Below the pieces are notes generated by a model. It worked only from the letters and a program-made list of their open reading frames with translations. It was not told where the DNA came from and made no database searches. Shown piece after piece: positions 23,555 to 35,639 of a stretch of 64,000 bases of DNA. The DNA is taken from NCBI GenBank assembly GCA_038373885.1, contig JAWZYV010016535.1:62001-126000 (forward strand). Reading direction: 5' to 3'. Positions within the stretch are counted from its first letter, which is position 1; every line of letters begins with the position of its first letter. This stretch comes from Cheiracanthium punctorium. Lineage: Eukaryota; Arthropoda; Arachnida; Araneae; Cheiracanthiidae. The position numbers were made by a program, and so were the translations under genes.

Positions 23555-25250
23555 TACTTTTAACTCTAAATATCTAGCGAGATATCACGCCTTGTAAAAA
23601 TAAACACAGAAGAGAAAAGGCAAAACCGATTGTTTAGTGGCGACATCTATGAATTATATTGTTAACTAAATCATTAAAAATGTCTATTTCAAGATGATTA
23701 AATATTTTTACAATTGCGCAAAATGATTTCGAGGCCATATTTTAACTAACCAAACTTATTAATTTATTATAGTAAAAAAACTATATAGAACCATTCATTA
23801 CAATTTATATTTTACGAATTTTTTAATAATTTTAATTATTTAATTATTTAAGTAATTCGATTTTAAACGAAAAATTTAGTTATAGAATTATTTCAGTATG
23901 TTGCAAAGTTTGGTCGCGAAGAGGCCCGTGTGCCGTAAGTTGCACAGGCCAGTCACGAAGCGGCGCGTGTCCTCTAGGTTGCACATTTTGGCCGCGAAGC
24001 GGCCATTGACAGTCAAAACTGGTCGCCGAAGTTGAAGATATCCGCAGGGCTGTGATCAGAGATACATGATCAGGAATTCTCAGCATTCTTTCAACAATGT
24101 ATGATCGAGCTGTGTGGAGGTGCAGGGGATTATTTTGAATATATGTCACTAAGAAATTGAAATAATGTTTCGGATGTAATGCTTAGTTGCCCCATTCATA
24201 GTTTTAAAGTAGTCCAATACGGCTAAACTGTCAGTGTTCGAGTATAATATATAACACAAATTACAATCTCTTAATCAATGAGAGCTATCCGTAATAGTGT
24301 AAAAGAAATATAATTGTTAGATCCTCATTTTTTAATACAGAACACAAAGTTGCAACCCTCAATGAGAGCCCAGTAGATTTGTGAGTGTTTTCTGTGAAAT
24401 CGCTATAAGTTTTATATTCTATCACTTGATTAGATGGTATAGAACAGTGTATTGTAAGCAATCCAAATGTAAATATAATAATGGTTTATGTATGCCATTA
24501 CTACATTTAGTTTTGAAAAATCTGACAGAAATTAACAGTATTTTCAGCAGACATACCTGAAAAACCGAAATCATAAAACACTTCCAACTTTATTGGAAGA
24601 TAAAAACTTTAATGTAAATTTTCAAACCACACATTGCAGTTTCCTGCAAAAAAATGAAATTTTGTGTAGAAAATAGCTATTTTCTAAAAAAACAGTACCT
24701 TTTTATTCAATACAGTTAATATTGAGTATTTCTGCACTTAGTGCTAACAAAACATACCGGCATCTTATTATATCGAAAAGTACCCAAAATATTTATCTTA
24801 AAATTATCGACTCTTCCGCTTTACTTACATTTTTACAGCATTTAGTATTATTTATAACAGGGGTAGCAAAATCGTGGCTTATGCACCAAAATTGGTGCAT
24901 TGGAAGATTTCAAGTGGCAATTGCATCCTTGTGCTTTTTTTTTTTTTTTTTGAGACAGATAAAAGACTTTTGGATAATTTAGTATATTTCATTTCTTATA
25001 ATTAATGATGCTAAATCAAAAGGAAGCACTCGTAAACCACAAAATCCCCTAAAAATTTCCGAAAAATTAATTCTATAAGCCTCTTCTTCAGAGCAACAAT
25101 TTCAATCTTATTACTTTTTACTCACGTATACTTTTTACTCACGTAAATCACGTATTACTTTTCCTCCACTAAACTAAAGCCCTCCAATATTCAAATTGTT
25201 CACCTTTTCTTCACTTGAACGTGAGGAAGGAAAAAAAGGTGATTAAATTG
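23555..25250. repeat. 1.7 kb tandem duplication, copy 1
   Basis: Begins TACTTTTAACTCTAAATATC and is repeated almost exactly from 25251, offset 1696 bp. The two copies differ by scattered single bases and by a T run of 17 here against 27 in copy 2. Each carries an 89-codon minus-strand ORF (23880-24149 here) with palindromic GGCCGCGAAGCGGCC; I do not recognise the product. No inverted termini or target duplication are evident, so this looks like unequal exchange rather than transposition. Confidence 0.9.
23880..24149 (-). CDS. Duplicated 89-codon ORF, doubtful gene
   Basis: Reads MTYIQNNPLHLHTARSYIVE at the start, then repeated WPLRGQNVQP / APLRDWPVQL / GPLRDQTLQ blocks. The three blocks arise from tandem GAAGCGG-containing DNA repeats of 30-40 bp rather than from a known protein fold. 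A nearly identical ORF lies at 25576-25845. Two synonymous or conservative changes cannot show selection. Probably a piece of a repeat element; no start or polyadenylation context was found. Confidence 0.2.
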   Translation of the reverse strand: MTYIQNNPLHLHTARSYIVERMLRIPDHVSLITALRISSTSATSFDCQWPLRGQNVQPRGHAPLRDWPVQLTAHGPLRDQTLQHTEIIL

Positions 25251-26955
25251 TACTTTCAACTCTAAATATCTAGCGAGATATCACGCCTTGTAAGAATAAA
25301 CACAGAAGAGAAAAGGCCAAACCTATTGTTTAGTGACGACATCTAAGAATTATATTGTTAACTAAATCATTAAAAATGTCTATTTCAAGATGATTAAATA
25401 TTTTTACAATTGCGCAAAATGATTTCGAGGCCATATTTTAACTAACCAAACTTATTAATTTATTATAGTAAAAAAACTATATAGAACCATTCATTACAAT
25501 TTATATTTTACGAATTTTTTCCTAATTTTAATTATTTAATTATTTAAGTAATTCGATTTTAAACGAAAAATTTAGTTATAGAATTATTTCAGTATGTTGC
25601 AAAGTTTGGTCGCGAAGAGGCCCGTGTGCCGTAAGTTGCACAGGCCAGTCACGAAGCGGCGCGTGTCCTCTAGGTTGCACATTTTGGCCGCGAAGCGGCC
25701 ATTGACGGTCAAAACTGGTCGCCGAAGTTGAAGATAACCGCAGGGCTGTGATCAGAGATACATGATCAGGAATTCTCAGCATTCTTTCAACAATGTATGA
25801 TCGAGCTGTGTGGAGGTGCAGGGGATTATTTTGAATATATGTCACTAAGAAATTGAAGTAATGTTTCGGATGTAATGCTTAGTTGCCCCATTCATTGTTT
25901 TAAAGTAGTCCAATACGGCTAAACTGTCAGTGTTCGAGTATAATGTATAACACAAATTACAATCTCTTAATCAATGAGAGCTATCCGTAATAGTGTAAAA
26001 GAAATATAATTGTTAGATCCTCATTTTTTAATACAGAACACAAAGTTGCAACCCTCAATGACAGCCCAGTAGATTTGTGAGTGTTTTCTGTGAAATCGCT
26101 ATAAGTTTATATTCTATCATTTGATTAGATGGTATAGAACAGTGTATTGTAATCAATCCAAATGTAAATATAATAATGGTTTATGTATGCCATTACTACA
26201 TTTATATTTGAATAATCTGACAGAAATTAACAGTATTTTCAGCAGACATACCTGAAAAACCGAAATCATAAACACTTCCAACTTTATTGGAAGATAAAAA
26301 CTTTAATGTAAATTTTCAAACCACACATTGCAGTTTCCTGCAAAAAAATGAAATTTTGTGTAGAAAATAGCTATTTTCTGAAAAAACAGTAGCTTTTTAT
26401 TCAATACAGTTAATATTGAGTATTTCTGCACTTAGTGCTAACAAAACATACCGGCATCTTATTATATCGAAAAGTACCCAAAATATTTATCTTAAAATTA
26501 TCGACTCTTCGGCTTTACTTACATTTTTACAGCATTTAGTATTATTTATAACAGGGGTAGCAAAATCGTGGCTTATGCACCAAATTTGGTGCATTGGAAG
26601 ATTTCAAGTGGCAATTGCAACCTTGTGCTTTTTTTTTTTTTTTTTTTTTTTTTTTGAGACAGATAAAAGACTTTTGGACAATTTGGTGTATTTCATTTCT
26701 TATAATTAATGATGCTAAATCAAAAGGAAGCACTCGTAAACCACAAAATCCCCTAAAAATTTCCGAAAAATTAATTCTATAATCCTCTTCTTCAGTGCAA
26801 CAATTTCAATCTTATTACTTTTTACTCACGTATACTTTTTACTCACGTAAATCACGTATTACTTTTCCTCCACTAAACTAAAGCCCACCAATATTCAAAT
26901 TGTTCACCTTTTCTTCACTTGAACGTGAGGAAGAAAAAAAGGTGATTAAATTGTA
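25251..26955. repeat. 1.7 kb tandem duplication, copy 2
   Basis: Second unit, ending at TAAATTGTAC where copy 1 also ends. The minus-strand ORF (25576-25845) differs from the first copy at two residues. The microhomology TAC lies at the junction. An A/G-rich run follows at 26975-27030. Confidence 0.9.
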
Positions 26956-27179
26956 CGGAAAATTTGACGTCGACTGTGGAAAAAAAAAAAAAGAAAAGAA
27001 AAAAAAAGAAAATACTGAAAAGGAAAAAAAATTGCGTACGATATGAAAAAGGTTAGCCATTACTGACTTAATAAACTAGATTAATACTTTTAAAATATAC
27101 AGAAACGTTTCATTCCGAAACCAGATTTTCATACATATATGACCTTGCGATAAACTAAATTTCTAACTTATCTTTAAAA

Positions 27180-27325
27180 TATTAAACTAAACATTGGCAG
27201 AACAATCCACTCAGGCAAAGATCCTTTTATCGACCGACTAAAGGGATAAAAGGCTGATTCAACCTCGCCTAGCATTTGAACCTCGGCAGCACAATGCGTT
27301 AGCCAATATACCACTGGTTTTCTCT
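27180..27325 (-). mobile_element. tRNA-derived SINE fragment
   Basis: On the minus strand a polymerase III A-box-like TGGTATATTGGCTAACGC and B-box-like GAGGTTCAAATGC are spaced as in a tRNA head. A non-tRNA tail containing ATCCCTTTAGTCGGTCGATA follows. Confidence 0.55.
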
Positions 27326-28477
27326 TTAACATATTGATTAATTTAATTTAACTACACTTTATTTTAAGAAGCCAACCAATGGCTTGAAATATTCACTTCC
27401 ACGCAGATATTTAATTAAATTATTAAATTTAGCCAGAATATACTACCAAATATTTTAAGTTGGTTTATTATAATGAAAATGAAATTGAGAGAGATCAAGT
27501 AAGAAACAATGCAATTTTCTTCGATTACTTTAAAGTAATTTTTTCCCAAATATTTGCATGACTGTATTAGAATACCATAAAAACATTTAAAAAGCTAAAC
27601 TTATGAATAAAAGTTTAAAACGTTGGAAACGTAAAATTTTCTCTCAAGAAAATAACTACTATATTACACTACCTAGCACCACAATTTTGGATAATAATAT
27701 TAAGATGTTACATAAGCTTCATATTTCGCTCGTAATTATTGAAAATGCGTAATTATCCTCCGAGTATATAATCAAGATAACTTACGTAACAGTTTAATTG
27801 AATTTGGTAATATGATATGTAATAACTTAATCTCGGTTTATTCTTTAAAAATTTTCAAACTCTAATTACTCCAAGCCAAAAATATTTTTAGAATGTTTTC
27901 TTTTTTTTCTTTTCTTTCCCTTTTTAAGCTAGAAAAATGCCTCTATAAAATATCTTACTTAAACGTTAGCAATAAAAATTTGGAATAAAAATGCCATTAT
28001 TTTTCAATGTGGAAGAAAGTTCCTCAGCAAAACTTCTCAAGCATTTGATTAAAAAATTCTAGAGAAAAATTAATTAAAGTAAATATGTATGAAATGTATA
28101 TTAAAACAGAAAAACATAAAATTTTCCATTAACTATTCATGTTTTCTGTTCTTTTCGTACAATTTCCGGTTCTGCTTGAGGTGTTTAATTCCTGCATGTA
28201 TTTAGAAAATGCTGGTCTGTGTAAAAGATAAAATAGAATTTCAATTGTTTAAAATCAAACCATTAAATTTAGAATTCGTGTACTTGTTTCTAAACCAAGA
28301 GCATACGTAGTAACTTCTTGCGAAAAATAATTCACAGTTGGTTTTAATTAGCTTAGATTAACAAAAATGGATTACATTATTTTGTGCATACTTATTTGTC
28401 CATGCTTATGTAAATATCTTTTACTTTAAATAATAAAATATTCAATACAGTGTGATTATTTTAGTTTATAGATTTAG

Positions 28478-28481
<4 letters not shown>

Positions 28482-28545
<64 letters not shown>
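28482..28545 (+). repeat. (TA)n microsatellite
   Basis: About 31 uninterrupted TA units, 135 bp downstream (in transcript direction) of the DILEN exon's donor. Confidence 0.97.
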
Positions 28546-28550
<5 letters not shown>

Positions 28551-28679
28551 CTAAAAGATAATAATATCACATGCAAGCTTAAATATTTCATGCATAAAAT
28601 TGTACAGCATGTGACTCATTTTCATCAAAATCCAAAATAATTTTACATTTTAAAATTTTAGAAATATTATATGTCTTAC

Positions 28680-28751
28680 TTTAACAACATCATGCATTAA
28701 ACTGAATCTAAACATCCAGTCTAACTTAATTTCATCATTTTCTAAAATATC
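28680..28751 (-). CDS. Receptor guanylate cyclase, kinase-homology DILEN exon
   Basis: This 72 bp, phase 0/0 exon of 24 residues reads [18 protein letters not shown], then MHDVVK. It continues KGSLQ from the upstream exon to form the family signature GSLQ-DILEN-x-LDWMF-R-SL. It represents the alpha-D/alpha-E region of the kinase fold. The acceptor is TTTTCAG and the donor AAA|GTAAGA. The exon is too short for automatic ORF calling but unmistakable in sequence and phase. The next exon resumes with GMAYLH. Confidence 0.94.
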
Positions 28752-31087
28752 CTGAAAATAAAAAAGTATATTATAAATTCATGATTTCATCGTATATAAA
28801 GCTGCTAAAAAATGAAAAAAACTTCAAGAATAATAGTATTTGTTTTAAAATCTGATAAATCTTTTATTTGACATTTTGGCAGCATAATATTCACCAAGCG
28901 AATCAAATATTCATCAACAAAGGAATAAATTTGATTTTTCCAAAAATATTTTTTAATGCTTTAAAAGTTCGAAGCATAAGAAATTTCAATTCTAAGAACT
29001 GCTGTCTTAAAAGTCACTAATTAAAACAATAAATGTGTATATAAAAAAGTTAATACCTTTCATTAGAACTAAATTTTAAGCAGGATTAAAAATTCTTAAA
29101 TACATTATTTTATTTATTAAAAAAAAGTCAATCTTATGTTATTTCCAATTATTTTCAATTGTGAAAGCATTTCTATGTATTTTAAACGATATTCTTAATT
29201 AATCTACTGAAGCTGGACTGATATGTTTTTTTGTTAAGATTCTGGCCTAAAAGCTTTTAAGTAAGCAGTTTTGATCGGATTTTCATTTATCAGTTTTTTT
29301 AATATCTTACCACGCTCCGTTCTAACTGTGAGCTTTTTCAGAAACCACAGCTTTCATTCAGTACAATTGGTTACTAAAGTAATTTTCGTATAACCATTTC
29401 TTGCAGTTAATGGACTAAATCCAGTTACACTTGAGACTTTTTTTAGCGGATAAGTATCATTTACATACAGAACAAATTTAATTCAGGCTAATAATTTAAT
29501 TATTGTATGAAATTAAATTTGATTCTGAACAAGAATCTCAATACTTTTTTCCTTTTGTGTCTCTGTATGATACTAATATGAGAATTGTATTTGTGTAATA
29601 TTACTAATTTGAAAAAAACTAGATATGTAAAACTATAATGCCCATATATTATAGAAAAGTAAAATATTACATTGAAATATTATATATTTTGTTAATCAAA
29701 ATAATATGAAATGATAATTATAACAATATTATAGTTATAATTATTAATTTCATTTGTATTTTACCCTATAACGTACAATACACAAAATGAAAAATAAAAT
29801 TTAACGTTCATTTCTGAAGCACGTTGCGTATTTCGCCAAGTATAGTAAAAACACCCGTTTAGTATCTTTAAACATGATCAGTGGAGGGTCTTGCATACCA
29901 GAATAAATATTCACGAGATCCAAAATATCGGCGATTAAAGGCGATAAATTAAGATAGTTCATAATCCTTGTGTACACTGGAATACTATTTCTCACAGAAG
30001 AAAGTCGGTATTACTACCTTTTCATGTATAAAAATACTAGCAGCAATCTTGCGCCTTCTCCCAATGGGCATCTTTCCCGAATTACCTTACTTTTTATAAG
30101 CCCAGCTTTTTCAGCGAGTAATTTTTTTTATTTTTCTCCAGTATTACTATTTTATTTGAACACTTGTCATTTTATTTAACCTATAAAACCTTAAAAGATA
30201 TGTGTAATTGATCAATAATTATTTGCTGACAGTCTTATAAAATATTTCAACTATTTCATAGGTATGGTACAAACAGCCGTTCTCTAAAATAACCAAACTA
30301 AAAAATACGTGCTTCCTCATTTTCATGTTTTATAATACTAAATAGTATAAGAATAACTTCACAAAATTAAAACATTACTACTTATTGAAATGAAGTAAAA
30401 TATATTTTCAAAATGTATTGTGTATTTATAATGTCTTTATCTGTAATGACTTGTCACAGCTATTTCGAGACAAGTAGAAGAGCAGATATGCTTTTACTAA
30501 TCTGACTATGTAATGTATGCATTTAAATTAATTTTATTTCATTTCATTATTACTACCGTAACAGTTAGTCAGCAAGTCGGCAAGTGGCAAAGTCGGTCAG
30601 TTTCCATAAGAACACCAATAGTACAGCAGTGCAGACATTCGTCAGCGTTTGGTCAGCCTCTGTCGACTGGTATTACTACTGGTATTACTATGCGATCATG
30701 TGCGCTAAAGCACACTGGTGCACGTAAAATTTGTCGTGGCTCCAAAGTTCTCCATGTTCAAATGGTATGTCTGGGGGTGCCAATCCAGGTCCTACGTCTT
30801 TCATCTGGAGTTGTTTTAAAATTAGGAGACCACTCATAAGGACTACTTTGGCCTGCCTACTAGGCACCTCCATACTAAAATGACCAAAATGTCTCGCTTC
30901 CATAGCTATCAAGCGTATAGTAGAAAGGTGACTCGAACACTGGTAAGAAAAACTTGTAGTAATTTGAATGGGTATCTTTACCAAGATGATATATTGTATG
31001 TAAAGCTTTTGCAAAGATAACAATAAGATTTATTCCACTATATATAATCTATATATAAATTTTAAAAAACGAGTATTTAAGCCATAC
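28752..31087. other. Receptor intron, 2.3 kb
   Basis: Apart from the family B repeat, AT-rich sequence with no supported gene. Confidence 0.75.
30690..30890 (+). mobile_element. Short interspersed repeat (family B)
   Basis: Shares with 35280-35500 and the split copy around 61160-62315 the segments GCACGTAAAATNTGTCGTGG, a TCTGGRRTTGTTTNAAAATT-like block and GGCACCTCCATAC-type ends. Probably a SINE; the polymerase III boxes are not clear. A 108-codon ORF reads through it but has no recognisable domain. Confidence 0.55.
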
Positions 31088-31192
31088 TTGCAAGCTCCCT
31101 TTTTGACAGTATTCAGTAACCAAACAACAATGTGGAGGGTCGATGCAGCAACCTACAAATCTAACGATATGTTCATGTTGAAGGTCTTTCAT
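31088..31192 (-). CDS. Receptor guanylate cyclase, kinase-homology N-lobe/hinge exon
   Basis: This 105 bp, phase 0/0 exon encodes 35 residues: [16 protein letters not shown], then [19 protein letters not shown]. It covers the alpha-C helix region, the next strands and the hinge (LVTEYC), followed by the KGSLQ turn that is nearly invariant in receptor guanylate cyclases. The acceptor is TGTTACAG and the donor CAA|GTATGG. Its first ATG is internal to the protein, not a start codon. The codons are intact, with no stop or frameshift. The unusual density of cysteines (four) lies in the predicted cytoplasmic domain, so they are unlikely to be disulphides. Confidence 0.94.
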
Positions 31193-31480
31193 CTGTAACA
31201 AAAATGCACAGTCTTATTATAAATTAAAGCAAAATGAATAAAAATTGAGTGTTTGATTGCTGTAGCGGACACTGAAAATCGCCAAGAAAATAGAAATATA
31301 TCTTCAAGATTGTAGTGGTGTTAGAATCTCACCAAATTAAGTACAAAGGTCATTAAGTAAATGGACGGAAATGTTGTATAAACATGCTATATCTTCAACA
31401 AAGTTTATGCTTCTTTGACAGTTCTTCCTGTGGAGCCTTAGCAACTATTTAATTATTATCATATAGTATCAGATGGGATT

Positions 31481-32207
31481 GGCATGCCTGCCTAGCGAAC
31501 GAGGTGCTGTGAATCAGTGAAACAAGGTGATGGAACCCTCGCAGGTTTGTACCAGCCTGGAAAAGCGGAGCTATACTTGATTTCTGTTAGATGAAGGTTT
31601 AATGCCAATCGAATTTCACCAAATTGCCCTCCCACCAGACGGTGAATTTCGATTAGTTTCGATTTCGTTTTGATTTGGTTTCGAATTTTCAACTGGCAGG
31701 AATCTAATGACATTTCGTTGGCAGCACCCATGCAGGTTTTCACCAACGCAGAGAAGCAGAGCGTCATTAGATTTCTGTTAGCTGAAGGTTTGATACCAAA
31801 TGAATTTCTCTATACTACGGCGCACCAGTGGCCGAGCGGTTAGCGCTCTGAACTGGCCGATGGAAGGTGTCTGGTTCAAAACCAGGTCGCGTCCGTTGAC
31901 CTAACCGGAGTTTTCAGTGGTTGCCTCCGAAACCTAGCATAAATACAGGTTGAGTACCCTTAGTAAGAGCCCCACGGAGGGCACCCCACAAATCGGCCTA
32001 GATCCCTTGTGTAGATAACTGGTCGTAATCCTACAACACACATTCTCCATACTGCATTGCCTTCAATTGGTGAATTGAAGCTGTGTAGGCCTTACAGCTA
32101 ATAGAAATTTAATGAGACTCAGATGTTACACGTTGGTGCAAAGCTACGAAGATTCTGACATCTTGTTTCACTGATTCACATTATGCCGTTCACGAGGCAG
32201 GCGTGCC
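31481..32207. mobile_element. DNA element with 45 bp inverted ends, split by a SINE
   Basis: Left end GGCATGCCTGCCTAGCGAAC and right end GTTCACGAGGCAGGCGTGCC are inverted repeats that both continue into GTGAATCAGTGAAACAAG. A repeated internal GTTAGMTGAAGGTTTRATRC occurs twice. A SINE (31819-32099) sits inside. The superfamily is not clear; no target duplication was identified. Confidence 0.65.
31819..32099 (+). mobile_element. tRNA-derived SINE (family A)
   Basis: Opens with CAGTGGCCGAGCGGTTAGCG (A box) and has GGTTCAAAACC (B box) about 35 bp later. A tRNA-unrelated body ends with TGTGTAGGCCTTACAGCT. The head does not fold into a full acceptor stem, so it is not a functional tRNA gene. A minus-strand relative lies at 13850-14108. 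Confidence 0.8.
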
Positions 32208-34898
32208 AGGCCAATAGTTCTAGGACACAGTAAAAAATAACAAAGAAGCACAAAGTTTGTTGAAGTTTGGTATTTTTTATACATATTTTACGGTTATACA
32301 GAATGAAACTTAATCAATAAATTGCTAAAAACAGTCTTAGGAGACATGTGAGTGTTATTATTATTTATTTCTACTTCACGAACATGGAAAAACCATAGAT
32401 GACATTTTTCCGTGATCCAAATTTCGCCGAGCAAGATCGGTGGCCGCTATAATAACCAAGCATTAAAAATTAGTTCTATACACACCAAATTAAAAGAAAT
32501 AAATAGTTGAATGAGTCATTTTCAAAAATATTTAAATTTCAAATTATCAGGAACCAATACAAATTTAGCAACACACAAGTACGCGGATTTTCAAATGTGT
32601 CTTGCTTAGGCTTAATATAATGATTCGGATTCAAATTACGCAATGTTTTATTTTATCGTTTATGAACTGGCCTATTGAATTATGCAAAAACGCCAAAAAA
32701 ATATAGGAAGGTTATACATATTCGAAATGTTCGTTATGATATTTTTTTATGACTTTCACAATCGTTTACTGTTTTTTGATAATACGTTAGGCAGAAATGA
32801 GAGAGCATTTAGCAGTGTTCTGCTGCAGCTTAAAAATGTAACTGCTATACAATTTTGGTAACCATCTAGTATGCGTACGTTAAATATTTGGTTCAACTTA
32901 AGCATCCTTTAAGCACGTTAAGCGTCGCATACTGGATAGAAATGAAAAGGTTGAATTTAGGGATAAAAGCATGATCTGTATGGTTAGAAAATTTTATAGC
33001 GTCCAGACAACAATGATATAAAAATAATAAAGTTCATTAAGGAAAGAATAAAAAGAGGGTCCCAAATTGTTCTTCCAAACTTTCAGGTTAAAAAGTATTA
33101 GATAATATATGCTTATTCTAGTCGCTAAAATATTTAGGGAAGTTACAGAAATGGCTAGGGATCTGCGAATACAAATTTGCCTTTAAGGGCGTTAATGGAA
33201 AAAGTAGATAAAAGTCAGAAATTGATTTATCGTAATTACGTACTTAGAAAACACATTACAAAATTCTGTTTATTTCGACTTTTTCTTCCTTTTTTGAATA
33301 ACAGCCGCATTCAAATAGTTTATTTACTCCTAACATTTCAAGAAATCGATACGGGTTAAAAACATTCTCACCGAAAATCATTTATCAGTTTAAGGTACTA
33401 TACATATGTATTAAAAGTCCATTTACCACCACATTTGCTCTTTTGTAAAATGTCTTTGCATGTTCTGAATTGAAATAAATTATTAACGAAGCATAACATA
33501 TACAGCTACTCGATCCTCTCAGTTAATCTCTTCATTTCATTCGCGCATTTCTAAAAATAGATCAAGAAGTGCATTTAAATGTCACTGAACTAAAAAAATG
33601 TAGTTTTTTTGTAATGAAATTGATTAGTATTTAGCCGATGATTCAGGTATTATTAAATTGTTGAAATATTTTATGTTTGATTAAATATAATAAAAAGCTC
33701 ACATGTTTGTGTTCTACAAAATCTTCGATTTTTTTTAACAATATCTTAACAGTGAACAGACCCCGCATGATATTTCAAAAGTTTTTTTTTTTTTTCAATT
33801 ATAACAGAAGATTTACTTGTTCATTTATTCAAAGAAGACTTTTTTTTATTCGGTTTATTTAGTTAAAAAAAATTTTACATTTTATCCGACATAGATTTAG
33901 ATCGAGGAATGATAGATTTAAAAAGGTGTTTTCTAACACCATCTTTGTCTTTTTTATATATTAACGAACGACCGTCTAAATTGTACTGTCAATTCCAACT
34001 TCAAATTAATGTCAATGACATCATTCTTCGAAACGAATAGGGGCTCGATCAGGAGTTCGAATGTTTCGGGACCGTTAACCATTTAACGAAAATTAACCAT
34101 AGTGCGAAATTGCAGGCGAAACCTTAGTAATTTAACTTGAGTTTTCCGCCACGTACGATTCGCCTAATATTAAAAATAACATTGTTTCTGTGAAAACAGC
34201 TTTGTGATTTGACGAGTTTTGTCGCCACGGTTAAAAAAAAGTGCTCATTGTCTCCATAATGCTGCAGTCTTTGAAAGCTAGATTTGTTTGTTTTTTTCGT
34301 TTGAAACAAGCAATTTCTTTTACTATTGTTTTAGGTTTTTGTTTCCTTAAAATCGGTGAAAATGTTTCTTGAGTATGAATTGTTATAGTTTCATGCATTT
34401 GTCAAATTGTAAATAAATTTAATGACATTGAATTTTGTCAACAGTTTACTGCAGGTGCTTTAGAGACACAATCAGCCAAAGATTTTTGCGAAGTTCTGTA
34501 TCTACTCTCTCTGTTTACATAGATGTTATTCCAGCAGAACTTTTATTTCAGTACGTTTATTAATTTTTTAATGTGGTTACTGGTGACTCGACGTATTCCT
34601 GGTAAGACATGATCGGAGAGCAAAAGTGTTACAATTTTCACCCCCACATGTATGGCCGTAAATCAATAGTTTATGAGAAGATTGAATTTTAAACTTTTTT
34701 CTTGAAAGCAATCCTCTATCTAAATAGCTTTCATTTTAACTTATTTTCTTAGCTAAAACTCTCACTAAGCTAACGTAATCATAAAAAAATTCAAAACTAC
34801 TTTAAAATTTAAATTGACGAGCCATTACATGTTTTTTTTTTAATTTTTAATTTGCGTTTCCTTTTAAAAATCTGTTATTTATTTCAAAACATACGATG

Positions 34899-34991
34899 GC
34901 AGTAAGCGTACAAATTAAAAATAAAATTTCTTCCATTAATCAGCTATCAAAATGCTGTTAGCTATTTATTTGTAATTTGTACGCTTACTGC
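34899..34991. repeat. 93 bp palindrome (miniature foldback element)
   Basis: GCAGTAAGCGTACAAATT at the left pairs with AATTTGTACGCTTACTGC at the right, with continuing partial pairing inside. Likely an ultra-short MITE. Confidence 0.75.
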
Positions 34992-35159
34992 AATAGTACT
35001 TTTTGACATAAACATTTTTGAACGAAACATGGAAATAAATATTTTAAAACAATACTTGTAAAGCGAATGAATTAAAATATTTAAGCAATTTTGCACTTTT
35101 TCATTACGTAAGCTCAGTTAGAGTGTCAGCTATGAAAATAAATTTAAAAACGATGATAT

Positions 35160-35500
35160 CTTGATCAGTTTGTCCCGCAGTGGTCTGGGCGCTAAACTCC
35201 GTACCCATAAGAACATGCCAAGTGAAGCAGCCTCCGGCTTGGCCAGTGCTTGGGAGGGTCAACTCTCTCTCGGTTCCAATGCTGTGGGACCATCTACGAT
35301 AATAGGAGCTGGTGCACGTAAAATATGTCGTGGCTCCAATGTCCTCCAGGTTTAACGATAGCTCTGGGTGTGCCAATTTTAGTGGGTTGGTTCCTCTTCT
35401 GGAATTGGTTCAAAATTAGGGGACCCCGAGCAAAGTAGGACTTCCTCCCACTGGGACACTCTGTAATGGAAGCTTCGCCCTTCGCCGTCTCTCATGGAGG
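35160..35500 (+). mobile_element. Short interspersed repeat (family B)
   Basis: Contains GTCCCGCAGTGGTCTGGGCG, GGTGCACGTAAAATATGTCG and a TTCAAAATTAGGGGACCCCG block; homologous to 30690-30890. An A-rich ACAACAACAACA tail follows at 35508-35520, as expected for a retroposed SINE. Confidence 0.6.
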
Positions 35501-35639
35501 CATTAGAAACAACAACAACAGCACGATCCCAAAGAATGAGTCCTGACGTCCTTTACGAATTACATGACTTTTTTGCGAACTCACAGTTCTTTGGGAATTA
35601 CGTGCCTTTAGATGGACATTAATACGTTTTTGATACGAT

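Larger units (their letters stand above)
22872..28679. other. Receptor intron, 5.8 kb
   Basis: Holds the tandem duplication, a SINE and the TA repeat. The remainder (27330-28480) is AT-rich with nothing I can identify. Confidence 0.8.

Noticed and set aside
30513..30839. 108-codon ORF with an N-terminal hydrophobic stretch as a secreted protein
   Set aside because: The second half is family B repeat sequence shared with 35280-35500, and no exon structure supports it.
31819..31900. Functional tRNA-Ser gene
   Set aside because: A and B boxes are present, but the acceptor arms do not pair and a SINE body follows; a second copy exists at 13850-14108.
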